DNA of 64,000 bases, taken from assembly GCA_013115135.1 (NCBI GenBank), contig JABANP010000031.1, positions 1 to 64,000 of the forward strand. The letters are read 5' to 3'. Under the pieces are notes generated by a model. That model saw only the letters and a program-made list of their open reading frames with translations. It was not told where the DNA came from and searched no databases. Position numbers and translations under genes: made by a program. The stretch is from Perkinsus olseni (taxonomy: Eukaryota; Perkinsozoa; Perkinsida; Perkinsidae). The number at the start of each line of letters is the position of its first letter. Within the stretch, counting starts at the first letter, position 1. Positions 1 through 12,086 of the stretch are shown here, piece by piece.

Positions 1-115
1 TGTAAACCTTCGAGAATGTGCCCTCTCCTATGGCTTCATACAAGTTGACGTCTTTCATTTCCACCTCCCAGAAGTTATCTTCGACATCAACGCCGGTTGA
101 ATCCTCCGCCGTCAT
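1..115 (-). CDS. protein kinase, N-terminal exon (partial)
   Basis: The reverse strand opens at the ATG at 115-113 and stays open to the window edge (38 codons). An acidic leader of about 24 residues is followed by LYEAIGEGTFSKVY, which matches the glycine-rich ATP-binding loop of eukaryotic protein kinases (G-x-G-x-F-S-x-V). The GEGTFSxVY form is common in Cdc7-type kinases, but other Ser/Thr kinases have it too. Lysine, HRD and DFG motifs would lie outside the window, so activity and subfamily cannot be judged. The gene is the next one downstream of a small same-strand gene ending at 242, in keeping with the compact head-to-tail layout of this strand. Confidence 0.75.
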   Translation of the reverse strand, partial: MTAEDSTGVDVEDNFWEVEMKDVNLYEAIGEGTFSKVY

Positions 116-241
116 TGATTAAAAACAACGAGTAAAATGGGCGAAAAATTCCGATCCCACGCATGAACCAAAAACGTTCCAAATGAGGACGTAAAATATT
201 TTGTAAATCATTTCTCGCTGAATTTTGACTGAATTTTCTTG

Positions 242-798
242 TCAAGTTTGCTTCGCTCCGCCTTCATCACTCCCCTCCGTCGTCGTTGCCGCTGCCGCAC
301 GCTCCTCTCGAGCGTTATGAAGGTCATCGACAAGGCCATCCATATCCCATTGATGCTCAGTCTGAGAAAAATGGACCTCGACTTGACCTCTTTTGTATCC
401 TGCACGCATGTAGATAAGATACTCCCATCATTACTGCATCCCAGTAATCCATAATATTAACACTTCGATCGATCGCCTTCAACAACCAGAACTCGTAAGG
501 CGGAACCTACGAAAATTTTTCGCGCGCCACAAAGTTTTTCAGATTTTTTTCCCGGAAAAAACTTACCGTCGTCGGCAAATCTTTAGCTGTCGTATCCGGC
601 GGCATGGTCGACGGAATAGCAATATCGTGCTCTCTTATGAGATAACTATAATCGATCGCCGGGGCGGGCGCTACTGTCGTTGCCACATCCGAGACCACAG
701 CCCCAGGGCCGAACCGTGCGGCGCCTGCCAAAGTCGAGCCTGAGAAAACTAGAACGCTCTCATCGTCAGAGACCAAATCGATTCCACGACCGGCTCAT
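242..798 (-). CDS. small hypothetical protein, three exons
   Basis: Proposed exons are 798-774, 739-567 and 361-242, joined by GT-AG introns in agreeing phases (318 nt, 105 codons plus stop). The start context is TCAAAATG. The product is hydrophilic, with PSTMPPDTTAKDLPTT in the middle and an acidic, alanine-rich tail; no family is recognised. The reading frame is also open upstream of 798 to a good acceptor near 880, so the true start could lie further 5'. The tail contains GGCGGAGCGAAGC, a motif that elsewhere in the window is intronic. An alternative donor at GGGGA|GTGATG would make it part of a 42-nt intron and change the C-terminus. Confidence 0.45.
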
Positions 799-2632
799 TT
801 TGACGTGATAGTGACTCGTTTCGAAACGGCCGTGGGAAATACTCCAATGCTTTCGAGAAATCTGCAACCAAATTTCAAGTAAATACATCGTTGAAGATAT
901 ATTTTCGAAGATACCGATTGCTATGAGAAAACGGCGCATGAATAATCAATGCCTGCCGGGAAAGGAGTTAGTCGCTCTCACCATGGTTAACTCGAATTCT
1001 CTCGGGTTACTCGTGAGAATATAACCAAGAGAACCGAAAAATAATGGGGGAGGGTTCAATAGACTGCCTCTCCCGAATTCCTGGAGTCTCCCTAGGATAG
1101 AATTTAACGTGCGAAAGACGATCCTGGGAGGGCTGTTGAAAGCCTGAATATATATTAAACAAAGATACCAAGCTCACGCGCTGCATGAACAATCACTAAC
1201 TCTAGGATCACCAAGACTAGCTAGCATCTTCGGGAGGGTTATAACAACGATACCAAAAAAATGAAGACTTATCGTGATATATTATAATAACTACGATACC
1301 AAAAAAACTGTAGACAACGAAGATACCGAGATCACGATACATGAATTCATCGATCCCTACGTCGCACTACATTCAGGCGAAGACATTATCGGTTGGGTGA
1401 TGTCTGGTCCTCCCATTGGAGTGGCGGGTGGCCGAGCTGAACCGATGCCTGGAAGATTGGGCAGAGGGGGAAGCAAGGATAGGAACGGAGGTATCTAAGG
1501 TTCCACTCATGCAGAAGACGGAAAAAAAGATAGCATCGCGACACACGTAAACTACAGCATGGCAGACCAAGCATCCACGGAAATGACCAGTACGTTAAAA
1601 CCAATTTTGCTTATTATTGAAATTAACGAAAAGACAAATCTCTTCCCCGAATAAAAAATCTAAACAAATACCTAAATAGTGGCATTCAAGCTCCATTTGC
1701 AAAAAAATCCGCGAGAAAAAAATATTCGCTAGCGTAGATTTCGAGAGAATCTTAGGTCGAAGCGTGTCCCCCGCGAAAAGGCTATGGGTCCCGTACTACC
1801 TCGCTCTCGAGCATCCTAGGTCGAACCTTGATAGACATGACAAGATGGATGAAAGAAGCACACTGCAACGGCCCCGAGTGACAATTCCGACCGATAAGAA
1901 GACACCACACACAAGGATCGAACCCACGACCTTCTCATAATCGTCCACGCATACTAACCGTTCGAGCTACATACTACCACGACGAGGAGGGTTCAGGACG
2001 CCGGTGAGGGTCACTAAGGCAGCTATACTAGAACTCGAAACTAGTGATTATCGGAACATGGGGCATCGGAAGAAGCCATCCTCCGCTGAAAAGATACCAA
2101 CTCAACCGCACACAATGCTTAAATTCGTCCAGAAAATTTTTCCCAAATTTTTTTCGTAAACAAAGACCATCGATGCTCGGTGACCGAGCTCCCTCCCAGA
2201 GACAGCTGGCGATCAACACTCGCGGGAATTACTGTCGACGGACACCCAGCTAGCCCGCCAAGATCTTCAAAATACTTCCGGCGAGTCGCCAAAACACACA
2301 ATGAAGCTGTCTCCCAGAACGTTCAGGAGTCCCCTCACGGTTACTCAATTCCCGGGGGCGGCGTTGAGGAAGAGTGGACCGGGAGGGAGGATCTAAAATT
2401 CAGGAAAAGTGCATCCGAAAAAGAGAGTTCAATTTGGTTTGAAGGAAAATAAAAGCAGTTAACAGTAATAATTATCCAAGCACTAATAACTGCTCCCGAA
2501 GTACAAACGCAACAACTACCTAACTTGAAAAAAATCAGCCACCGATGATTTCTCTCAAACGGTGACCAGATTCTCGCAGCCGGTTTGAAACCGTGCCTCA
2601 GAAATTGCGAAGGGAAAAAGTAGTGAAGGGCG
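799..2632. other. no convincing gene; decayed tRNA-like stretch near 1.91-1.98 kb
   Basis: No exon pair with agreeing phase and plausible protein was found. On the reverse strand at about 1905-1980 there is an A-box-like TAGCTCGAACGGTTAG followed by a T-arm-like GTGGGTTCGATCC, but the anticodon and acceptor stems do not pair, so this is a tRNA-derived repeat and not a tRNA gene. The part next to 2633 would hold the 3' UTR of the AAAP transporter. Confidence 0.4.
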
Positions 2633-5059
2633 TCAATGTACCGCGGCGCGACCTTGGACCAAGCCTTGGATCGCGTAGAAAGTGCCGACGATAACAATAC
2701 CTAGGACGACCGCTAGGGCTGTATAAGTGAGGTACAGGCGGTATCCCCGTGGTTGCTGAATACGAAGGTAAAACCAGAGGGGGAATACGTAAATTGAACC
2801 TGAGCGGAGCGAAGCTGGATTTTCAAACACCGGGTTGTTTGCTTTGAACTCACATGCTGTGAGAAGAATCCCACCTACGGCTTGGAAGTAGGCGAGCTGA
2901 CTTCTAGCGACCACTGCCAACAGTGCGATGATGCTTATCATCACACAACGCCATATAATCCTCCAGACAGTGCTTCCAGCAAAAGCGGCAGTTGTAGAGA
3001 ATTTATGCTGAAAAAATGCCCCTACCGGGAATCAAACCTCGGCCTATCGGAGTACGGACGGGTGCTCGACCGCTACGCCAAAACCCCACGAGGACTTACC
3101 AGCAGATGAGATATCTGCGTCTCGCTGCTGACCATCACTGGAACCATGAGGACAGGGACGAATGCGAGCATCCTCACCAGAATGAAGGCACACGCTGTGT
3201 AAATGAGCCACTTCGGGAGGACCCCCGCAGGAGCAACTAAAAAATGACAACACCGAGGATCGAACCTGCGCCCGATTAAACCATCTTCAATCTCGCCACT
3301 TCAAACTCCTGCTTCGCTCCGCCCACTTACGAGAGAAGTTTTCTATGTAAACTTGCTCACAAGGGCCGTCACATAAAAGTATCCCCGCGGTTCCCAACAC
3401 GTAAACGTACAGTATCGAAATTACCAAACAGATGCACATCCACATTGTGATGCGACTAGAAGGCGTGTCTGAAAAGGAATCTTTTCTGTGCGCACGAGCG
3501 AGGTCGTCGACGTACTCTTGACACAACCGTAGAAGGGCGGTAGGGATGGCGCCGCGCCAGAATTCCAAATGGACAGCGCGACTGCTGTGAAGAAATGCAA
3601 AACAGGCGGATCAGCAAGCAGCAGGTCATTCTCGACCTTTTTAAGGTCGGAAGATTCGACCAAAATCCCTGCGGCTACCTGAGTTGGGCGAGGTGTGGTA
3701 TGGAAATGTGCACGCATGCGCACGACTTACCAACATTCCCAAACCCCCAAGGCCTGCGACTACGGCGGTCACTGCCAACACGCCATTGATCTCCTTCATG
3801 AAAGGACAAATGATTATTAACAAGGATAAAAAGGAAAATATGACTATCCACCATTCAACTGAGCAAAGGAAAGATATTCTTCGCTGTGCGCAAAGATACG
3901 CCTACCGGATATAGAATCAAACAGAATATGCGTAGTGATGCCCATCGCCGCCTCAACGCCAATGACCGACATAAGATACTCCAGAAAGATGACCTAAGAA
4001 TCAGGAAAAAAACTTCGCTCCGCTAAACTTTATTTTCCGCCAAGACCAACAAAAGATTCGCCACTAATCTCACAAGCTTCGTCACACTGCCGAACATAGG
4101 CTGCCGATCGCATTTGAATTTCGTGGCGCAGTGACGCTGCGCGAGATGACCAACTTACCGCCGATGCAAACCTCCTCCCAAGGCGACCACCACAAAATTC
4201 GGCGAGAAAAGTGTACTCGCGTTCGAACGGTGGGACGCCTTGTTCTTCTGCAAACTGACGAACCTACAGCGGAGCGGAGCAATAATTCTTTCGCAACTTT
4301 AACTCACACCTACTTTTTCGTTACGCAAAGCCGCGCTGACCATTCTGATACAAATGAATACCGAAACAGCGGTGAGCGCTTGAATCGGGATCGCCAGCAA
4401 GCCAGCGGTGGTGAACATGAAGGGCACCGAGAGGCCGATGGTTGTTAGTGCATTCAAGCACGTTAGAACGAAGGACCTGAGAGGAACCCGCAGGTAGCAG
4501 CTAAATGACACGATCACGACGGTTCGCCCAGCCGGGTATAGGATTGGGAGGAGTACTTTCTGGGATGAAAAATGAAGATTCTTAACGAGAGCGCCAGGAG
4601 TGATAGATTTTTAGTACGAAGCCTTCCGAGCGTTCACGACCAGTGTTCTCGTCATCAGCACCACCAGTAGAGAATGGTTGATTGATGTGAAATAAATTGG
4701 ACAAGTTCAACATTACAGATGAATGAGCAGTTGAGGGATATCTCCTCAACAATACAGCGCTCCCGAAGAACACGGACAACTGATCACATATCAGCATCTA
4801 GTAGGTCACTACTGCACGTTACAAGTTAAAAGATACTACATGTACGAATGAGACGCCATGAGTAGAGCTAGGCAGAACCCATGCCACCCCAACACTACCT
4901 CAAAGATATGCCGCTTTCCATTCTCTTACATACCACACCATTCCCAACTCCCTTGCCTGGCGTTGGCAGCTGGGCCTGGGTGGTGGAGGAGTCCGTCGAG
5001 ACCTCGGTGGGGATGGTCGTAGCCACTGAGATCTCCGATGGTGAGTAGCAGTCAGTCAT
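2633..5059 (-). CDS. AAAP-family amino-acid transporter A
   Basis: Ten exons: 5059-4934, 4559-4314, 4263-4159, 3993-3906, 3858-3731, 3678-3516, 3468-3331, 3236-3100, 3007-2854 and 2799-2633. All phases agree and total 483 codons plus TGA, normal for the family. After a Ser/Thr-rich 42-residue N-terminus come hydrophobic segments matching the Aa_trans fold (Pfam PF01490): CLNALTTIGLSVPFMF for TM1, the loop TFLAEFCGGRLGRR, then GAAPSLPPFYG. The last exon ends in a TM helix and GTFYAIQGLV. Such proteins are multi-pass, proton- or sodium-coupled amino-acid carriers of the plasma membrane or vacuole; the substrate cannot be told. The first intron contains the edge of duplicated block D1 (4630). 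Introns 2, 3, 7, 8 and 9 carry introner-like or tRNA-like sequence. Paralogue B lies 10 kb away. Confidence 0.88.
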
Positions 5060-6676
5060 GGCAGGAGGATAAGGGTGATAGTGATGCCGCCTTTGCGAGG
5101 CTCACCAAACGCCTAAAATATCATACGCTCTGAATATGCCATGGATCGACCTTAGATATTTCTCGTAACGGTCATGATGATGATGACAGTTCCCAAGAGG
5201 CCCAAGCCCGCCACGAAGAGACGCCGATTCGCAGGTCACCGCGTCGACACGAGACGGCGTCTCGAAACGGGGAAGATTTTGTCTCAGTTGAAGTCGACCT
5301 AAGATTCGCTTTGGCGTATCTTTTTCAAGGCCCTGGCTCAACTCAACTCAACAGTAATTGGCCAACAGATCGATAGTCGAGAGGATCAACACGTGAGACA
5401 AAGCCCCGACGAAGAATTACCGAGAATAAGTTGCTGGGGCGAAATTAATTAACAGCTTAACCTGATGGGAATGGACCCCACCCGGACTCAGCTTCGAAGC
5501 GCTGAGCTGGGCTTGCAGGAATCTTCCACAACCACCACAACCTGAGGGGAAGAGTCTCGGCACTGGAGAAAGATGAATGGCGCATTCGGTCAACCAGTTC
5601 CTACCTGACGAAAATGCAATAGACTCGAAGAGACTGGGGAACGCAATCAGAAGTGACAAGTAATAAAATGGTACAGTTCTCGCCTGATCACCGCCGGCAG
5701 GAGGAATCTAGCCGTTTCATGCACGACGGTTTCATTCGCCGGTGGGTGCAAGCGAAGGATGAGCACTCCTACTGTAAAGGGGTTCGACGAGGTGCCGATT
5801 AGAGGCTGAGAGAAACAAGCATCTCGTTTACCCCCACACGACGAGGCCAGCTGCACGCATGCACCAATTCTAAGATACTGGAGATGATACTTTGCTGGTT
5901 GGGATGTATGTACTATGAGATGTATGCATGCGAGATGGATTTGCAAAAAGATGATACTGCTAAATGCTCGCAGGGGCTTCTTGTAGTGCCGGGCAGGCAC
6001 AACTCTTCGGTTTTTACGTTTCTGTTCTAGTATGAAGCCCGGCATTGAATATTTGCTGTAGAACACCGGCAGCAGCTGGAGCAAGGTCTGTGGACTGGCG
6101 GCTGGGACGATGACCGAGAGGATGGATGAAGACGCAGAAGAAAACGGTCGGAGCCTCAAGAGCAGGAAGACGTACTGATTAACCCATGTGTTGCTCGTTA
6201 TCAAGGAACGTTTCAATCTGAAAAACACTTTGGCACCGAGCATGCCCTGGACGAAACGGTTATAGAGGAATTGCGGTACACTCGAAATTGTCTTCAAAGA
6301 TATTTCAAGGTAAGTTGGCAAAGGGGCTTGGATAGTATTCGCTGTTACTAACAACTTGTTAGACACTCTGACTCAGTGTCCAACTCTTAAGACTCACAGT
6401 CCCTGAGTTCTAACAGATGGACGCTGACTGGAGTCTAGTGCGACACAGTCTGTGGATCTGTCCTCAGCGACCACCGGCTTGTGGTTCATTTGGATGGCAG
6501 CTGCCCTTGTGTTATAAGCTGTTGTGAACAGCATGTAACATACGGACCATGCCAGTGTTGCTGTGGGCGATAAACCCACTTCAACCTCGCAGCTCAAGTT
6601 ACCTCGGCCGGCCGGCCACATCTCTCCATCGGATAGATCGATAGTGTGGAGACATCCACTGTGTTAAAGCTCCAGG

Positions 6677-6709
6677 ATATTTTTAGCTGTGTTACACAGC
6701 TAAAAATAT
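6677..6709. other. perfect 15-bp hairpin, loop TTA
   Basis: ATATTTTTAGCTGTG and its exact reverse complement flank TTA. The duplicate at 12087-12117 has a 14-bp stem because one base is missing from both arms. Confidence 0.9.
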
Positions 6710-6914
6710 GCCTGTGTAAGCTGTGCCAGACAATCATTGGATAATCCAATGATTCGATTGAAAGGTTAAGTCATAACTACTACTATTATCCTTTATATTG
6801 TTACCTACATTCACTATAAGTACTTTGGTTTATGAATTCGCAGAGTAATGGTGGAACTGAGACGACGGGACGTGAAGAAAACCCCGACAGATAGATGTTA
6901 TATCTGCCTTGGCA

Positions 6915-7125
6915 TTCATCGGCGCGCTGTCAAACTTGGATCGGCACTTGTCAATCTCGCCCGTGTATTGTCATACTTGGTTGTGATACTGTCATTCTTG
7001 CATGTAATATTCCTGCCCTTGTCAAACTTGGACTTGACATTGACATTCTTGGGGTGAACAAATTCGACATGTGTCAAACTTGCGTGTTCATCGTCAAACT
7101 TGCTTGACACATTGTCATTCTTGCC
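6915..7125 (+). repeat. degenerate tandem repeat of a TGTCAAACTTG motif
   Basis: Irregularly spaced TGTCAAACTTG, TGTCATTCTTG and TGTCATACTTG units follow one another. The same array is present in the second D1 copy at 12323-12533. Confidence 0.65.
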
Positions 7126-7200
7126 TGATCACTTGCACGGGAAATGGTGTACTTTCGCAACACAACAACACAGTAGTCGCAGAAAGCTTCCTTCGAGAAG

Positions 7201-8035
7201 CTACCCGGTAGCTCACCTGAGGCTGATGCCTCTCTCCATCCGCTCACATACCGCTCCATTACCATTATTCACATCGAGGCCCGATGATGAGTCGCTATCA
7301 ACATACACCTTGACTGAGGGGGCCGCCATTGACGAGCTCGCTGACAAACTGTGTGAAATCGGCTCTCTCAGTTCGAACTTCCGCTGGTTAACGAGGGAGA
7401 GCCAAAATGAAGGAAACACTGGTTGCCATTCCACGCACTAGCGTTGTTTCAGTCTCCGGGGTTCGAACGAGGAACAGCCGTTGAACCGCTGCCGTTCAAC
7501 GGCCGTGTGAGCCGGTCACAGGAATTAATGAGACCGGCGTTATGAAAAGGTCGTGAGTTCGGCGAAGCGATATCGTAGACATGTTCACGAGAAGCGGGCC
7601 ACTGAAGAGCTCACCATAGAAATGGTGCAACTGCCGTGAGGTCCTTCTGAATGTATCGAGGAGATTCTCCTTCTGCCAAAATGCTTGCGCACGCGTGCTG
7701 CTTCCAACACGGCCGTCGCGTCACGCCCCGACACGCGCTCCTTCGTGCTCGCCCAACAGCAGCCTTGTTGCTGGAATTGCAAATTTCAGGACTTCTCCAA
7801 GGAGTCTGGAAATCTGCCTGAGTCGGGCAGATTCCGGCGCACAGGATTCCCAGTGTCAGACCATCGATAGGAAAGATGCCGATAGAAAATACCTCGTGGA
7901 TAGGCTCGATGGCATCACTCCCTGGGCAGACCTAGCCCTAGCAGGACTGTGGGCGAGGATTGTTCCGCCCCAACTGAGGCCCCTCCATGAAAGAAACCTG
8001 AATGAGAGTTCACTTCCCCTTGGGGTTACAGAACG
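7201..8035. repeat. duplicated block D2, copy 1
   Basis: Matches 15012-15847 with few differences. It contains the first exon of an AAAP-B-type transporter (7329-7252) but none of the remaining exons. On the left it is fused to D1; on the right it stops at GAACG, where an LTR-element integrase fragment begins. Confidence 0.92.
7252..7329 (-). pseudogene. orphan first exon of an AAAP-B-type transporter
   Basis: The 26-codon exon (ATG at 7329-7327, donor GTATGTGAG) is the counterpart of exon 1 of transporter B at 15140-15063, with MAAPSVKV in place of MTAPSVKV. No transporter exons follow: the sequence runs straight into D1 at 7200. It can only be a remnant unless spliced to something unrelated. 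Confidence 0.7.
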
Positions 8036-8775
8036 TACAGTATGTAATTGCCCTAGTGGACAATTGGAGCTCTTACACGATAACTCGGACAGTCTTGTAT
8101 ACGCCAACGGCCGAGGACTGTTTAGCGCTGTTCAGGGTAGTGGATGCAACATTCAACACTACACCTGAGGGCATTCATACCGATAATGGATCGCAATTCA
8201 TTTCTACTGCGTTCGCAGATGCGATGAAGCGCGTTTCCTGTCGGCACGTTTGTTCCCCAGTCTTCAGTTCTTGGTGCAACGGCAAATGCGAACGAATGTT
8301 TCGCATAATCAACGAGAGAGTTCGTTGTCGGCGCGATCCAACCGAGTTATCATTTGCCACATTTAAACAGCTTGTAGCCCGCGCCACTCAGCTGTTTAAT
8401 ACTGCGATTAGCGGTCGAACTACGTATTCCCCACATGAGACAATCTTTACGTATGAGCCTTGGATATTTCCAAGACTATCATCACGGTATAGACCTGGAG
8501 CACGCTCTCCAGCTGAGCCTCCCGCCCCTCCCAACCGCTATCTACCCACTAAAGGTGACTTATGGTTAATGCGGAAAATGCCAAGAGGCAAGAAGCATGA
8601 GCGACCTTATCTTGTCGTTCGTATCCTCAATCAATTGTCGCCTCTCATTTATCGGGTTCTCATGCCTGATTTACGAAAGCGCCTTGTACATTTAAAGTAC
8701 TTGAAGTATATATCATCTACTGCATTAGAAAGAGTCGATTCACGTCTCAAACCACCTATGCCCGCAGGTTTCTAA
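8036..8775 (+). pseudogene. LTR-retroelement integrase fragment
   Basis: The open frame enters in mid-domain at the D2 junction and ends with TAA at 8773-8775. It shows a retroviral-type integrase core: ALVDNWSSY with the first Asp, IHTDNGSQFIS with the second, and SSWCNGKCERMF with the Glu, then a basic C-terminal part ending near LVHLKYLKYI. Protease, RT and RNase H are absent, so this is a 5'-truncated copy. A polypurine tract (GCGAGGGGGGCG, 8781-8792) and a TG start of a putative LTR follow directly, as at the 3' end of a Ty3-type element. It differs from the intact element at 22-28 kb. Confidence 0.85.
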
Positions 8776-8792
8776 CTCCTGCGAGGGGGGCG

Positions 8793-9279
8793 TGTGGTGG
8801 AACCGTTGAGAAGGAGACAGCGTGACGTCGTGCGCGGTAGATGAAGTAGACAGATTAGCTATATTAGCTAGCGGCCCGCATTCGCGCCAAGCCAGCGCGC
8901 GGCCCCTCTTTACTTGGCCTCCCGACTCCCTATGTCGAGTTCCGAAGTTAGAACTGAGGAGAGACGACAACACCCGCCCACCCTGGCGATGTGGTGCGGC
9001 TGCCTCCCTATTGTTGAGAGGCGGCCCCGTTACATTGGCCGAGGACCCGGCGATCCTTGCGCGGTTCTCTGGCCCATGCCCCAACGCCGGGGAGGAAGGG
9101 AGCCGTGTAAACTCGTATGATTCCAAACTCCACCTTTGCGCACACAGAAGGGACAGCAATAATTGTGTATTACACAATACATACACAATGTGTATGTATG
9201 TAATTATCTTCATCACGATAATAGTATTGGTTGTCTCTTCGTTGTCACTCACTGTTCTTACTCACTTTCTCTTAGTCCA
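8793..9279 (+). mobile_element. probable 3' LTR of the truncated retroelement
   Basis: It starts TGTGGTGG right after a polypurine tract downstream of the integrase stop. It probably ends near TTAGTCCA, but the right end is uncertain because no partner LTR is present. About 300 bp (8968-9270) recurs at 17467-17769, which supports a dispersed LTR. Confidence 0.6.
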
Positions 9280-9820
9280 GTAGCTATAACCTTTCACGGC
9301 AGGCCGGGCTGGGCCTGTTTTACCGGAATGGAGTGGTCCCGGCTTGACCAGGCCGTTCACTAGAGACAGCAGGAAGCTCGCCACCCTTGCTGTGACATAG
9401 AAAAAAAGTTAGGCTCTTAATACTTCTTAGTTATTCATACATTAAAATTAGTCTCAATAGCAACTACTAGCTTCACGCTAGAGCAATACACAAAGGGCGC
9501 TTGACCTGCACACGCGGCGTTCACGACCAGTGTTCTCGTCATCAGCACCACCAGTAGAGAATGGTTGATTGATGTGAAATAAATTGGACAAGTTCAACAT
9601 TACAGATGAATGAGCAGTTGAGGGATATCTCCTCAACAATACAGCGCTCCCGAAGAACACGGACAACTGATCACATATCAGCATCTAGTAGGTCACTACT
9701 GCACGTTACAAGTTAAAAGATACTACATGTACGAATGAGACGCCATGAGTAGAGCTAGGCAGAACCCATGCCACCCCAACACTACCTCAAAGATATGCCG
9801 CTTTCCATTCTCTTACATAC

Positions 9821-9946
9821 CGCACCATTCCCAACTCCCTTGCCTGGCGTTGGCAGCTGGGCCTGGGTGGTGGAGGAGTCCGTCGAGACCTCGGTGGGGA
9901 TGGTCGTAGCCACTGAGATCTCCGATGGTGAGTAGCAGTCAGTCAT
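9821..9946 (-). pseudogene. orphan first exon of an AAAP-A-type transporter
   Basis: An exact counterpart of exon 1 of transporter A (42 codons, start MTDCYSPSEI, donor GTATGTAAG) with one substitution at its 3' end. Downstream on the reverse strand the sequence leaves the homology at 9517 and no transporter exons follow. Confidence 0.72.
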
Positions 9947-10757
9947 GGCAGGAGGATAAGGGTGATAGTGATGCCGCCTTTGCGAGGCTCACCAAACGCC
10001 TAAAATATCATACGCTCTGAATATGCCATGGATCGACCTTAGATATTTCTCGTAACGGTCATGATGATGATGACAGTTCCCAAGAGGCCCAAGCCCGCCA
10101 CGAAGAGACGCCGATTCGCAGGTCACCGCGTCGACACGAGACGGCGTCTCGAAACGGGGAAGATTTTGTCTCAGTTGAAGTCGACCTAAGATTCGCTTTG
10201 GCGTATCTTTTCAAGGCCCTGGCTCAACTCAACTCAACAGTAATTGGCCAACAGATCGATAGTCGAGAGGATCAACACGTGAGACAAAGCCCCGACGAAG
10301 AATTACCGAGAATAAGTTGCTGGGGCGAAATTAATTAACAGCTTAACCTGATGGGAATGGACCCCACCCGGACTCAGCTTCGAAGCGCTGAGCTGGGCTT
10401 GCAGGAATCTTCCACAACCACCACAACCTGAGGGGAAGAGTCTCGGCACTGGAGAAAGATGAATGGCGCATTCGGTCAACCAGTTCCTACCTGACGAAAA
10501 TGCAATAGACTCGAAGAGACTGGGGAACGCAATCAGAAGTGACAAGTAATAAAATGGTACAGTTCTCGCCTGATCACCGCCGGCAGGAGGAATCTAGCCG
10601 TTTCATGCACGACGGTTTCATTCGCCGGTGGGTGCAAGCGAAGGATGAGCACTCCTACTGTAAAGGGGTTCGACGAGGTGCCGATTAGAGGCTGAGAGAA
10701 ACAAGCATCTCGTTTACCCCCACACGACGAGGCCAGCTGCACGCATGCACCAATTCT

Positions 10758-11274
10758 CAGAATTGAATTCTGTTTCTGGCCAGCTTCAACCTCGGATGCG
10801 GTATGTCAGGTGGTTAACTGACTTACATGCGTTCAGTGAGGGCTCTTACTTACTCGATCCGGGAAACTAGGTCCCCGTCACAAACCCTTCTCGAACAAGA
10901 GGCGACGGAGTGTCCACCAATCCCCCCCCTGGTCCTGCCTGGTAATTGAAGACAAACGACCAATTTGACAGGATTTTGCGATGAAAAACCCGCATCTGAG
11001 AAAAGTTAAAATGAGCGGATACGAAAAATGATGGACGAAACGAGCACATTCTTCAAGGACGAAAGAAAACCTGAGACGAAATGACCTATGGATGAAGGCT
11101 TCGTCGTAAAGCACCTCCTCTCCTGCCCGCTCTTAGAGCAAGCTACGAGGAAGGTTAGAGGAGACGTCCCCTATCATTCATATACACTAGTAGTTGATTT
11201 GCAGCGAGTCGCTGGCAGCGATGCAAGTCCTTCAATAAAATATGTTTGGCCCTGATACAGTATCTAAGTCTTAG
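10758..11274. mobile_element. 517-bp insertion in D1 copy 2 with 5-bp ATTCT target duplication
   Basis: Comparison with the empty site in copy 1 (ATTCT at 5867-5871) shows the insertion flanked by ATTCT at 10753-10757 and 11275-11279. It starts CAGAATTGAATTCTG and ends CTAAGTCTTAG. No terminal inverted repeat, poly(A) or long ORF is clear, so the class is unknown. A diverged relative of part of it (GAGCGGATACG, then AACGAGCACA and GGACGAAAGAA) is seen near 62.39-62.46 kb. Confidence 0.8.
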
Positions 11275-11469
11275 ATTCTAAGATACTGGAGATGATACTT
11301 TGCTGGTTGGGATGTATGTACTATGAGATGTATGCATGCGAGATGGATTTGCAAAAAGATGATACTGCTAAATGCTCGCAGGGGCTTCTTGTAGTGCCGG
11401 GCAGGCACAACTCTTCGGTTTTTACGTTTCTGTTCTAGTATGAAGCCCGGCATTGAATATTTGCTGTAG

Positions 11470-11719
11470 AACACCGGCAGCAGCTGGAGCAAGGTCTGTG
11501 GACTGGCGGCTGGGACGATGACCGAGAGGATGGATGAAGACGCAGAAGAAAAACGGTCGGAGCCTCAAGAGCAGGAAGACGTACTGATTAACCCATGTGT
11601 TGCTCGTTATCAAGGAACGTTTCAATCTGAAAAACACTTTGGCACCGAGCATGCCCTGGACGAAACGGTTATAGAGGAATTGCGGTACACTCGAAATTGT
11701 CTTCAAAGATATTTTCAAG
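11470..11719 (+). CDS. possible internal exon of an unknown plus-strand gene
   Basis: Between a TTTGCTGTAG acceptor and a CAAG|GTAAGT donor the plus strand is open for 83 codons. The peptide is acidic (MTERMDEDAEEK) and then reads like ordinary protein (DETVIEELRYTRNCLQRYF). In the other D1 copy two single-base differences break this frame. No family is recognised and no neighbouring exon was found, so it is only a candidate. Confidence 0.3.
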
Positions 11720-12086
11720 GTAAGTTGGCAAAGGGGCTTGGATAGTATTCGCTGTTACTAACAACTTGTTAGACACTCTGACTCAGTGTCCAACTCTTAA
11801 GACTCACAGTCCCTGAGTTCTAACAGATGGACGCTGACTGGAGTCTAGTGCGACACAGTCTGTGGATCTGTCCTCAGCGACCACCGGCTTGTGGTTCATT
11901 TGGATGGCAGCTGCCCTTGTGTTATAAGCTGTTGTGAACAGCATGTAACATACGGACCATGCCAGTGTTGCTGTGGGCGATAAACCCACTTCAACCTCGC
12001 AGCTCAAGTTACCTCGGCCGGCCGGCCACATCTCTCCATCGGATAGATCGATAGTGTGGAGACATCCACTGTGTTAAAGCTCCAGG

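Larger units (their letters stand above)
4630..7200. repeat. duplicated block D1, copy 1
   Basis: Nearly identical to 9517-12608. Differences seen are single-base homopolymer changes, one substitution in the first-exon copy, a 517-bp insertion in copy 2 and a paired change in a hairpin. It begins inside intron 1 of transporter A and carries that gene's exon 1 and upstream region. It ends at CTTCGAGAAG and is joined directly to block D2. The homopolymer differences could be sequencing error or true divergence. Confidence 0.93.

Noticed and set aside
1901..1985. functional tRNA gene on the reverse strand
   Set aside because: A- and B-box words are present but the anticodon arm and acceptor stem do not pair.
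5647..6366. 239-codon reverse-strand ORF
   Set aside because: It is hydrophobic without a clear membrane pattern, is broken by an insertion and frameshifts in the second D1 copy, and lies opposite a plausible plus-strand exon.
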